This document shows, piece after piece, positions 15,943 through 23,963 of a DNA stretch of 34,014 nt. The notes under the pieces are model-generated. The model ran no database searches. It was given only the letters and a program-made list of their open reading frames with translations, and was not told the DNA's origin. Positions within the stretch are counted from its first letter, which is position 1. Each line of letters begins with the position of its first letter. The stretch lies in assembly GCA_003551215.1 (NCBI GenBank), contig PUMD01000061.1, forward strand, positions 1 through 34,014. Direction: 5' to 3'. The stretch is from Clostridia bacterium. GTDB taxonomy: Bacteria; Bacillota; Sulfobacillia; SLMV01. The position numbers were made by a program, and so were the translations under genes.

Positions 15943-16281
15943 GCTGTGAGAGTTCGGCATCAGCCCCGTGTGCCCGGCAGTGCGGCATTGCGAACCGTAC
16001 AGTTCAGGCAAGAACCCGAACTGGTGTGACTCATTTGCTACAGGATGCCCCCAGCTGCTGTGAGTCATGCTCCTGTGGTATAATTCATTCATTGCTGTCC
16101 CTATCGCTTGCTTCCCTCACAGGAGTGATTGAGCGGCCATCGATACCCCTCCGCAGCTTTTGGGACTCTCTGGTTGCGCACGAGTGTGCTATTCGGGCTG
16201 CAGAGATTCTGCGGTTGGCGGTCAGCGGTGCCTGCTCGGGAGAGGGGGCACAGTGTGGGGCTACAGAAGGGAGCAAAGACC
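15943..16281. other. Spacer and long 5' leader before the flavoprotein gene
   Basis: 340 bases. The first half holds TGACTCA and TGAGTCA as inverted arms (16026-16032 and 16061-16067) ending just upstream of an extended -10 box. The remaining roughly 190 bases would be an untranslated leader; I recognise no riboswitch in it. Confidence 0.5.
16076..16084 (+). promoter_or_regulatory. Extended -10 promoter (TGGTATAAT)
   Basis: Perfect TATAAT (16079-16084) with the TGn extension; no good -35. It would drive the iron-sulfur flavoprotein-like gene after a leader of about 190 bases. Confidence 0.5.
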
Positions 16282-17007
16282 ATGAAAGTGGTAGTTTTCA
16301 ACGGAAGTCCCCGGGGGCGACACAGCAACACCCACGAGATTGTCCGGCAGCTTTTGCAGGGGGCTTCCGAGGCTGCAGCGGATACTGAAGAGGTTTTTTT
16401 GATTGAACACAACATCAGCCAATGCCGCGGTTGTTTTGGCTGCTGGGGAGAGACCCCCGGCGCCTGTGTCATTGAGGATGACATGGCCGGTCTGCTGGAT
16501 CAGTTCCTGGAGTCAGACTACGCGGGACTGGCCACGCCCGTTTATAATATGTACATGACCGGACTGCTGAAGAACTTCACAGACAGGTTTCTTCCGCTTG
16601 CCACGCCGCACATTCACAAAAACGCAGACGGCAGTTTCTATCATGAGGGACGGACAAAGCGATTTCCCCGGCAGTTTTTCGTGGCCAATTCGGGTTTTCC
16701 CGGAGACCACAACTTCGATCTGCTTGCGGCCTTTGTGCAGCACATCGACCCCGTCCTGAAGATCTTCAGAAACTGCGGGGAGGTCCTTCGCGAGACCCCG
16801 CCCGCCGATTCGGAGTTGGCCAGTAGGCTCGGCGAGTACCGCGATGCCCTGAGAAGCGCCGGCCGCGAGATGGTAGTCGGCGGGAGCGTATCGCAACAGA
16901 CCGTCCAGCGGCTGCAGATGGAGCTTCTCAGCGATGAAGAATACATGGCGGGGGCAAACGAGTACTGGGACGGCGAGATTGGACGCCCTGATGCTGATTC
17001 CGGTTGA
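16282..17007 (+). CDS. Iron-sulfur flavoprotein-like NADPH-dependent FMN reductase
   Basis: 241 aa from the ATG at 16282 behind AAGGGAG. The flavodoxin-like fold opens with VVVFNGSPRGRHSNT, the FMN-phosphate loop of the FMN reductase family. A compact cluster motif follows, with Cys 48, 51, 54 and 62 (CX2CX2CX7C), as in methanogen/clostridial iron-sulfur flavoproteins, suggesting one 4Fe-4S cluster next to FMN. TPVYNMYMTGLLKNFTDR is the second conserved flavin-side block. The C-terminal 70 residues extend beyond the usual length of about 190 and are not recognised. Expected role: electron transfer or reduction of quinone-like or oxygen species in anaerobes. The cupin gene lies 130 bases downstream on the same strand. 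Confidence 0.87.
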   Translation: MKVVVFNGSPRGRHSNTHEIVRQLLQGASEAAADTEEVFLIEHNISQCRGCFGCWGETPGACVIEDDMAGLLDQFLESDYAGLATPVYNMYMTGLLKNFTDRFLPLATPHIHKNADGSFYHEGRTKRFPRQFFVANSGFPGDHNFDLLAAFVQHIDPVLKIFRNCGEVLRETPPADSELASRLGEYRDALRSAGREMVVGGSVSQQTVQRLQMELLSDEEYMAGANEYWDGEIGRPDADSG

Positions 17008-17138
17008 GCGGAAGCTGCAGAAGTGGGCTTGCAGTGGACAAGCCCGGCTGCTTGGGTCTCGGACGGCCGTCGGGAAGCATTCCGCATTGAGTTATGAAGC
17101 GCCGGCGGGCAAGATCATCTGACAGGGAGGATGATGTT

Positions 17139-17489
17139 ATGTATATCGGTGATGCTGACAGGATTCCCGCCCGACCCGTTGAGGTCGAGGGGGCAAAGTG
17201 CGTAAAGAAGCAGATCCTCGTTGGCCCAAAGGAGGGGTGGGACGGCTGGGTTATGCGTCGTTTCACGCTGGGCGGCGATGGTCGGACTCCCGAGCATTCC
17301 CATCCGTGGCCTCACATTGCCTATGTCCTGCAGGGCGAGGGCTCGGTGATGCTGCAGGGAGAGGAATACCCGATAGGTGAAGGGTCGGTTGCTTACGTTC
17401 CGGACGGCGCGGTGCATCAGTTCAAGAACCGAAAAAGCAGCGAGATGACATTTCTATGCATAGTGCCCGAACGGGGAGAAGACCTCTGA
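17139..17489 (+). CDS. Single-domain cupin protein
   Basis: 116 aa from the ATG at 17139, behind GGGAGG with eight-base spacing. One cupin_2 beta-barrel: motif 1 has TPEHSHPWPHIAYVLQGEG with the His metal ligands, motif 2 has YVPDGAVHQFKN with the late His. Small cupins bind a metal and act as isomerases, dioxygenases or sugar/ligand sensors; the sequence does not decide which. It follows the flavoprotein gene on the same strand and may be co-transcribed. No signal peptide, so cytoplasmic. Confidence 0.85.
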   Translation: MYIGDADRIPARPVEVEGAKCVKKQILVGPKEGWDGWVMRRFTLGGDGRTPEHSHPWPHIAYVLQGEGSVMLQGEEYPIGEGSVAYVPDGAVHQFKNRKSSEMTFLCIVPERGEDL

Positions 17490-17719
17490 GGCCGCCTCTG
17501 AACTTTTGCCACGGCAGATTTTGCAGATGCGGCTTTGCCGACCACGAAACGGCCGGTGCGGGCACCCTGGTCTGATGCGCTCCGGGTGAGTCATAAGCTG
17601 CTGTCAGACCGGTGGCTGCCGGGTACAGGCCAAACGAGCGCGATGCGCCTGCCGGCAGTATCCTGCAAAATGCCAGGTTCTGTCTTTTGCTCTGCCCGTT
17701 GAAAGGCTGACCCGGTTTC

Positions 17720-18448
17720 TCAGGCGGCAAGCCTGGTGGATTCGTTCAGCAGGTCCTGTAGGCTGGCCCGGAAAACCTCCAGCGCCCTGACAACCTCCCG
17801 GCAGCTGTGTTGGAGGTTTTCGCCCGGCCAGCGGGTCTTTTGCCCCGCCCCGTCTCTGTTGTCGAAAGCCGCCCTTTCCCATGCTCGGCGGAAGGCTTCG
17901 TACTCTTTCTGTATATCCTGGAGGTTGCAGGTAAAGAGGGGATCACAGCTTTGGTGAAACTCTATGTCATGCGTCAGCTGCCTCCAGGTCTTATGTATGG
18001 ATTCAGCAGATGCCGCCGCACTGGCCAGCGCTTCGTCGGCTGCGGCCTGCAGGGGCTGTGTCGCGCCGTTAGAGCAGCCATCGTCATCTTCTCTGTCGTG
18101 CGCAATATCCAGAAGTCCCGAGCTCAGCCGCAGCGTCTCTGACAAATATCCCAACCTGAGGTCAAGCCGCTGGACGCGGGCGAGAATTTGTTCACGTCTG
18201 GCTCGAATGGTCTCGCTCTGTCTGTTTTGGACGCAGACCCACAGGGCGCATCCCGCGACGAACAGGATATTCAGGCCGAGCCCCACCATAATGACCACTC
18301 CGGTTGAGACCTGCGGAGTCACCGCCAGGAAGAAAATAAGAGTTACTATACCCAGGGCAGAAAACAGCAGTTTTCGGGCATCTCCGGGTATCCAGCTGAA
18401 GACATCCTCCCAAACCAGCTTACTGTCCCGGGTGTCTGATGTATCCAC
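17720..18448 (-). CDS. Membrane protein with two N-terminal helices and a helical cytoplasmic domain
   Basis: 242 aa from a GTG start behind GGGGAGGA at nine-base spacing. After a 26-residue polar start there are two transmembrane helices (about 27-44 and 50-73), a short basic stretch with QSETIRARREQI, and then about 165 residues of mostly amphipathic helix with several Leu heptads and an Ala-rich block (EALASAAASAES). No family recognised. The layout (helical hairpin anchor plus helical bundle) resembles sensory or scaffold proteins, but no catalytic or signalling motif is visible. It stands alone between convergent and same-strand neighbours. Confidence 0.75.
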   Translation of the reverse strand: MDTSDTRDSKLVWEDVFSWIPGDARKLLFSALGIVTLIFFLAVTPQVSTGVVIMVGLGLNILFVAGCALWVCVQNRQSETIRARREQILARVQRLDLRLGYLSETLRLSSGLLDIAHDREDDDGCSNGATQPLQAAADEALASAAASAESIHKTWRQLTHDIEFHQSCDPLFTCNLQDIQKEYEAFRRAWERAAFDNRDGAGQKTRWPGENLQHSCREVVRALEVFRASLQDLLNESTRLAA

Positions 18449-18765
18449 GGTGGTTATTCCTCCCCATTAATTCTGTTGGGCAGATCATATCTGTCGGTGT
18501 CGAGGCAAAGTCCGTTTATTCTTTCTACAATGGGCCCTGATCTCCTTTAGGTCGGCGGCACGTGTTGTCAAAATCTGCGGAGGCAGTGGCTGCCTGTCAT
18601 CCGGGGTCTGCGTCCATACTACTCTTTGAGTTGTCCCGGCTTCGCCACGAGGGCCGGCCGGGGCCGGGTCCACGGATCCCCGGTCAAACGCCGGCGACAT
18701 GGGGCATATCGCATCCTGAGACAGGGGCACCCGCCACATTTTCTCCCAAAGATCAGCATCCTCCT
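18449..18765. other. Intergenic region
   Basis: About 315 bases between the threonine ammonia-lyase stop and the start of the two-helix membrane protein gene. No gene, terminator or RNA recognised; no T-run terminator follows the lyase stop. Confidence 0.5.
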
Positions 18766-19992
18766 TCAGCCACCCTGGTGCACCTCGTGGCCCGCGTCGA
18801 CTGTGTATCCCGCCTCCTGCAGGGCAGAAGCCACCATACAGGCATGCTCGGTACTGTGAGTCTCCAGGACAACATTCACCTGCACTTCATCCAGTGGCGT
18901 GTTGGCGTCGAGCCGGTCGTGGTATATCGATATTACATTGGCCCCGTTTTCCGCCACGACAGCGAGAAACTGCTGCAGATTGCCCGGTCGGTCGGGGAGG
19001 ACGGTGGTCAGACTGATCCGCCTTCCTGTCTTGATGAGACCCTGCTCGATGATGCGGGAGACAAAATTGACGTCTATGTTGCCGCCGCTGAGTACCGCGA
19101 CCACCTTCTCACCCCTGAGACTGCCGGGGTGATAGACGGCTGCAGCCAGCGCGGCTGCTCCTGCTCCTTCGACGACCAGCTTGGCGCGCTCCAGCAGTAA
19201 AAGGACCGTGCTTGCGATCTCATCATCAGTGACTGTGACCACGTCATCTACATATCTGCTCATAATCTCATAAGTCAGCTCGCCGGGGCGCTTGACACTT
19301 ATACCGTCGGCGATGGTCCTGACCTGAGCCAGACTGACGATTTGCCCGGCATTCAGCGAGGCGCGGGCCGAGGCGGCACCTTCCGCCTCCACTCCGATGA
19401 TTTTCACCTGCGGGGACTGTTCCTTTATCGCCAGGGCAGTGCCGGAGATCAGGCCTCCTCCTCCTATCGGAACCAGTACGGTGCTGACCTGGGGCAGATC
19501 CCGCAGGATCTCCAGCCCTACTGTGCCCTGACCGGCGATGATCTGCGGATGATCAAAGGCGTGCACCAGGGCAGCCCCGGTTTCCTGCTGAATCTGCAGC
19601 GCCCTTTCAAAGGCGTCATCGAACACGGTGCCGTGCAGCAGCACCTCTGCCCCGTAGGACCGGGTGGCGGCGATTTTGGAGATGGGAGTGCCCCGCGGCA
19701 TGACCACGGTAGCCTGCATCCCCGCCTCCTGCGCGGCAAGAGCCACTCCCTGCGCGTGATTTCCGGCGCTGGCAGCCACAACCCCACAGGCGGCCGAAGC
19801 TGCCGGAAGTGATCTCATGAAGTTGAAGGCGCCGCGTATTTTGAATGAACCGGTCCTCTGCAGATTTTCGGTCTTGAGGTGGATGCTGCAGTCGGCCAGC
19901 TCGCTGAAAGTGCGGGAGGGCTCAAGCCTGGTGTGGTGAATTACACCGGTCAGCTTCTCTTGGGCGTTTTCTATGTCGGTGAGGTCGATCAA
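18766..19992 (-). CDS. Threonine ammonia-lyase (threonine dehydratase) with ACT domain
   Basis: 408 aa from a TTG at 19992, chosen because CTGGAGG lies nine bases upstream and the protein then begins at the normal family N-terminus; longer in-frame starts add about 23 unrelated residues. A PLP enzyme that deaminates threonine to 2-oxobutyrate plus ammonia, feeding isoleucine synthesis or fermentative catabolism. Lys51 in GSFKIRGAFNF is the PLP lysine; PIGGGGLISG is the phosphate-binding loop. The C-terminal 80 residues (from ISLTTVLPDRPGNL) form one ACT domain. The single short ACT domain and about 400-residue length fit the TdcB/short IlvA class rather than the 500-residue biosynthetic enzyme. 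Serine may also be a substrate. Confidence 0.93.
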   Translation of the reverse strand: MIDLTDIENAQEKLTGVIHHTRLEPSRTFSELADCSIHLKTENLQRTGSFKIRGAFNFMRSLPAASAACGVVAASAGNHAQGVALAAQEAGMQATVVMPRGTPISKIAATRSYGAEVLLHGTVFDDAFERALQIQQETGAALVHAFDHPQIIAGQGTVGLEILRDLPQVSTVLVPIGGGGLISGTALAIKEQSPQVKIIGVEAEGAASARASLNAGQIVSLAQVRTIADGISVKRPGELTYEIMSRYVDDVVTVTDDEIASTVLLLLERAKLVVEGAGAAALAAAVYHPGSLRGEKVVAVLSGGNIDVNFVSRIIEQGLIKTGRRISLTTVLPDRPGNLQQFLAVVAENGANVISIYHDRLDANTPLDEVQVNVVLETHSTEHACMVASALQEAGYTVDAGHEVHQGG

Positions 19993-20554
19993 GTCAGCAT
20001 TCCTCCAGACCAACCGGGATTTGTCATACGTAACATCTGTATGTAATTCTAACAGTTCCACCGGCCAGCACGAAGCTTGGGCGAAGCGCTCGCTTTGGCC
20101 GGCCGAAGGCAGGAGGAACGCTAGTCCTCAGTGGAGAAAATTATGGATGAGGAGTTACCGTTATATAATAAGGTTCCTCGCTGTTAAGTGTGGGGGAAAT
20201 GATTCACAATAGTTGTCAAAATCAGCCCACACGGGCAGTAGAGGTGGGTTCTTGGAGGTATCAAATCGCTCTTCACTTCTGATTCTGAAACCCACTGAGA
20301 GCCCTTTCCCAGCAGTGATGTGCAGTGCAGTGGATTCAAATGGTGAGAATCTGCATTGGTTTTCAAGCCAGCAGACAGGCCAATTGAACCGCAGGTCGGT
20401 ACCGGAAGAATGGTATCGCCCAATTTCGTCGATGTGCCTGATCAGTACCGTGGGGGGTTCGATGTGATCGACCTCTTGGGGCTCAGAAAACTGAGATGAC
20501 CAGAAGGGCAGTTCCGACTTCAGGTAGAATGAAGTTCAGAAGGGAGCCAACACT
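19993..20554. other. Divergent intergenic region with a possible gene remnant
   Basis: 560 bases, visibly less GC-rich than the flanks (52 percent in the line I counted, 20221-20280). An extended -10-like TGTTAGAAT sits on the minus strand just ahead of the threonine ammonia-lyase gene. A plus-strand frame at 20347-20499 without its own good start reads protein-like (PNFVDVPDQYRGGFDVIDLL) and may be a decayed fragment. Nothing else is seen. Confidence 0.4.
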
Positions 20555-21472
20555 ATGGGTGAATCAAGCTTACACAACGACGGTAGGGTTGCGCTGGTCA
20601 AAGCTGCTACCAGAAGAAGCGGGATCACCGAAAGCATCGCGGCGCTGGGGTTGAATCCAGTGGAAGGTAAGGAGGTAATGCTGAAGCCGAACTTCAACAC
20701 CGCCGACCGCTATCCCGGTTGCACTCACACAGATACCCTCCGCGAGCTGATTATCCGTCTGCAGAAGATGGGAGCGCGGAGGATAACCATCGGTGAAAGA
20801 AGCGGCCCGCCCAATACCGCGCAGGTGATGGAGGAGCTCGGCATTTTTCAGCTGGCGGAAGAACTCGAGGTCGACGTCCTCAATTTCGATGAGCTGCCGG
20901 CGGAGCAGCTGGTGCGGGTGAACCCCCCGGAGAGTCACTGGGAGGAAGGCTTTTTGGTCCCGCGCCCGCTGCTGGAGGCCGAATGCGTGGTCTGCACACC
21001 CTGTCTGAAGACCCACCAGTTCGGCGGTGTTTTCACCATGTCGCTCAAGCTGGCAGTGGGCATAATACCCAAGGAGAACACTGATTACATGTCCCAGCTG
21101 CACAACTCCCCGTACATGCGGGAGATGATAGCCGAAATCAACGCTGCCTACAGCCCCGATCTGATTGTGCTGGACGCCATGGAGGCTTTTGTCGACGGGG
21201 GTCCGGCGAAGGGCACCAGAAAGAAAGCTCAGGTGTTTTTGGCCGGAACCGACAGAATAGCCATCGACGCTGTGGGACTGGCGATATTGAAGGAGCTTGG
21301 CACAACCGCTGAGATAATGGACCGACCTATCTTCGAACAAGAACAGATAGCCCGGGCTGTTCAGCTGGGTATCGGGGTCTCTTCGCCCCGACAGGTTGAA
21401 GTAGTAACCGACGGGTCCCCCGACAGCGAGGCATACGCCGACAAGATTCGCACTATCCTCCGGCAGGGTTGA
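20555..21472 (+). CDS. DUF362 domain-containing protein
   Basis: 305 aa; ATG at 20555 with AAGGGAG upstream. The family hallmarks are VMLKPNFN early, then HTDTLRELI, ITIGERSG, and the central CLKTHQFGGVFTMSLKLAVG with an invariant-type Lys-Thr-His, followed by LIVLDAMEAFVDGGP and GTDRIAIDAVGLAIL. DUF362 proteins are common in anaerobes and often carry an additional ferredoxin domain; none is present here. Biochemical function is not established. It stands alone and is followed by a GC hairpin. The family call is firm, the role unknown. Confidence 0.9.
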   Translation: MGESSLHNDGRVALVKAATRRSGITESIAALGLNPVEGKEVMLKPNFNTADRYPGCTHTDTLRELIIRLQKMGARRITIGERSGPPNTAQVMEELGIFQLAEELEVDVLNFDELPAEQLVRVNPPESHWEEGFLVPRPLLEAECVVCTPCLKTHQFGGVFTMSLKLAVGIIPKENTDYMSQLHNSPYMREMIAEINAAYSPDLIVLDAMEAFVDGGPAKGTRKKAQVFLAGTDRIAIDAVGLAILKELGTTAEIMDRPIFEQEQIARAVQLGIGVSSPRQVEVVTDGSPDSEAYADKIRTILRQG

Positions 21473-21886
21473 GTAGACCGTAATGCAGGCGCAATAAGCT
21501 CATGCTCTTGCGCGCGGGGTGCAGATGATGCGGCGGCAGTCCAAGATATCACCCGGTTGGGGGCCGACCGGAATGCCCTGAGGATGGCGGCTGCCTTGGC
21601 TGCGCGGAGCCTGTTGGCCAGCCATTCTGACACCGACTCCAGCCCTGAGTGTGAACGGTCCGGCGGGTGGGGACAGCAGTGTCGCGAAGGCGCCGCAGAA
21701 GGTCGCCTATTACGCGGTCTGTTCGGCATTGCAGTGCGAGTGCCGGGGCGAGAGGGGGAGTATACTTATTGCGAGCCTTGGCAGGTTGCTGGGATGCTGT
21801 GAGGTGCTCTGGCGGACGTCATCTGCCGCTGGGACAGGGCACTTTCGACCCCGTTCGCCGGGTTTCGGTACTGTTGCCGGCGGGCA
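21473..21886. other. Convergent intergenic region
   Basis: About 410 bases between the DUF362 gene and the Yip1-type gene. A hairpin is listed separately; otherwise no gene or RNA recognised. Confidence 0.5.
21489..21513 (+). terminator. GC hairpin after the DUF362 gene (no T-run)
   Basis: GCGCAA and TTGCGC form a perfect six-base stem with an additional inner AGC/GCT pair, 17 bases after the stop. Without a T-run it is only a possible terminator. Confidence 0.25.
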
Positions 21887-22456
21887 TCACAAGGGCAGCA
21901 TCATGGGCATCCATAGGCTCATGGAGAGGAGAAAAACCGCGACTGTCGTGATGATGTAGGCCACCAGGCTGAGGCCGGTGGATATCTTGAGGCTTTCTCT
22001 GATGGCAACCACGGCCAGGACCGCGCCCCATAAGCTCACCGCCAGGGGCAATACTGAGCCCAGCATGCTCCCCGCCGTGCCCCCAAACCGACTGGCAAGA
22101 TTTGCCGGGAGGCTGAAAGCGCCGGGAATCTCGGCGAAGCCAAGTGCTGCAAGCAGACCGAGAAAATCTCCCGAAGGTTCAAAAATTGCAGTAAGGATTC
22201 TGGTCAAAAGAAATATGCCCAGTGCGGTAACAAGAAACATTCCCGCTCGCATGGCCGTGTTGGTCAGCAAGGTCGGCTCGAAAGGCAGCATGTCTGAGGC
22301 CGGCTGGTGGATCAGTTGATATTCGTATCCTCCCAAAAGGGAAACGGCCACCACAATGACCAGCGCACTCCCCACCGGCTTCTCAGCAGCAATTTCTTCA
22401 AAAGATGCAACCGGAGTAAGAACTACCCCGCGTATTCGCCTCAACACCTCATGCAT
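21887..22456 (-). CDS. Yip1 domain membrane protein
   Basis: 189 aa from an ATG behind AAGGAGG at nine-base spacing. A short cytoplasmic N-terminus (VLTPVASFEEIAAEKP, the typical Yip1 opening PxxxFxxIxxxxP) is followed by about five hydrophobic helices with FGGTAGSMLGS and SLWGAVLAVVAIRE in the fourth and fifth. Bacterial Yip1 proteins are polytopic membrane proteins without assigned function. The region upstream (22520-22600) is AT-rich with TATATAT runs and likely holds its promoter. Single-gene unit. Confidence 0.85.
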   Translation of the reverse strand: MHEVLRRIRGVVLTPVASFEEIAAEKPVGSALVIVVAVSLLGGYEYQLIHQPASDMLPFEPTLLTNTAMRAGMFLVTALGIFLLTRILTAIFEPSGDFLGLLAALGFAEIPGAFSLPANLASRFGGTAGSMLGSVLPLAVSLWGAVLAVVAIRESLKISTGLSLVAYIITTVAVFLLSMSLWMPMMLPL

Positions 22457-22732
22457 GTCCGATGGCCTCCTTAGTCCGCCAGCGGGTCCCCGATCTGATT
22501 GCCCTGCCGGCAGGACTGGTATCAGGAATATATATGACTTCGATGTATCTATTATTTATCCTTCCTGGAGAGTCAAGGCTGCATATATATCAGTTTGTAG
22601 AAAGGGAGAAACCCGTGGACCGAAAGTGCAGCCGACTGCATGCGGCAGCAAGGAGGAGGGTTAACCGGTCTCGAAGGGGTGTTGGGGCCGGTTGCGCTGC
22701 CAGCGGCTGGCTCAGATTCAGAGAAGGGAGTG

Positions 22733-23660
22733 ATGCGGGTGCGATTCAGGGCAAAGGAGCGAAGGAGGGCAGAGGAACTCGTGGAGTCGGGGTTTTTCTG
22801 CGATGAAGGTCAGGGTGTCTACCGCGGCACCGAGCGTAAGTTTGTCCTCGAGGACCCGCGGCTTAACCTGTGGGCGGGAATAAGAGAGGATGCCCTTGAG
22901 TATTTCGACGAAATGACATTCCCTGGCACTACGGTGCAAAACGTGAGCCCACCGGTCATCTTCTTTCATCACAGCTAGCCTGTGTGAATCATCTATATTA
23001 CCTGCGCAGGAGAGATGACCTGGCCTGCGCGGTTGTCCAGGGCCTCGGATTGGGGATGATTGAGGCTGCCATGCTGGATACAGGTTACGTTGAGTTCGAG
23101 GTCATCGGTGCGGCAAGTACCTCGATGAACGCAGCTGGATGCGGGGAGCCAACTGTACCTCCCTGGATGCCGCCATGCTCGGCCTAACTGCTGACAGCCA
23201 GCGGATCCTGGTGTTGATAGAGTGGAAATACACCGAAACCTACGGGCGCAGGGACCTCTATGAAAAGTCCCGTTCCCGGGTCTACGATGATCTGATCATG
23301 CATCCCGAGTCGCCGATAGATGTTTCCTCACCGGAGATCCTGTACTTCGAACCCTTTTATCAGCTGATGCGTCAGACCCTGCTGGGCTGGAAGATGGTCG
23401 AGCATGGAGACTACGGTGCCGACGCTTATGTGCACATTCACGTGATCCCCCGGGAAAACCACAAGCTGCGCCGGTCTGTCAATTCTCCTCATCTTCGGGG
23501 GAAGGACATGACCCGGGCGTGGAAATCGGTGCTGGTCGAATCCGATTCCTACGCAGTGGTTACCCCCACCCGGCTGCTGAAAGCGGTATGCGGCGAGTGC
23601 GATTACCACTCCTTTTGGTACTACCTCAACCGACGCTACCTGACCGGCTCCACGGGGTGA
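22733..23660 (+). pseudogene. Frameshifted PD-(D/E)XK restriction-endonuclease-like gene
   Basis: Three consecutive frames together read as one protein of about 309 aa. Part 1 starts at ATG 22733 behind GAAGGGAG (MRVRFRAKERRRAEELVESG) and runs to about 22971. Part 2, about 22972-23107, contains QLACVNHLYYLRRRDDLA and YVEFEVIG. Part 3, from about 23112, contains KYLDERSWMRGANCTSLDAA, then LIEWKYTETY (the E-X-K catalytic pair) and a conserved-looking C-terminal domain to 23660. Blocks like RGANCTS..DA and IEWKYTE are what I recall from the PGN_0703-type putative restriction endonucleases. Two single-base shifts (near 22971 and 23107-23112) break the frame; every piece between them remains well conserved, so decay is recent or the shifts are assembly errors. 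No methyltransferase is adjacent. Confidence 0.75.
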
Positions 23661-23718
23661 TGGTGCCGGCTTCTTTGTGACCGGGGAAGGAAATAAACCG
23701 CAGCTGCAGAATTAATAA

Positions 23719-23759
23719 TTGACAGGACAGGTATGTGCTGCCATATGCTGGCTTATAAT
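23719..23759 (+). promoter_or_regulatory. Promoter candidate with perfect TTGACA and TATAAT but wide spacing
   Basis: TTGACA at 23719-23724 and TATAAT at 23754-23759 are both perfect but 29 bases apart; a weak TATGCT at 23744 is 19 bases away. It lies 200 bases before the SLH protein gene. Which elements are used is open. Confidence 0.4.
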
Positions 23760-23963
23760 TCAGGTCCAGGCTGACCGCGGGGGCCTTTGCTCCGGATTAC
23801 CTCCGTGCTGACTGGCTGCCCGCAGGACTGCGCATGTCACCCTCATCACGGTAGGCAAAGAGCGAGGTTAGAAGCTGCCGGCGGTATGGTGAAGCCTCCA
23901 GCAGCACAATTACCCGGCAGCTCATCCTGTCCCGGTCCAATTCGCAGAAGGGATAGATACAAT

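Noticed and set aside
16129..16281. Upstream extension of the flavoprotein reading frame
   Set aside because: The frame stays open, but its text is Arg/Ser/Gly-rich and unlike the family; ATG 16282 with AAGGGAG starts exactly at the family N-terminus.
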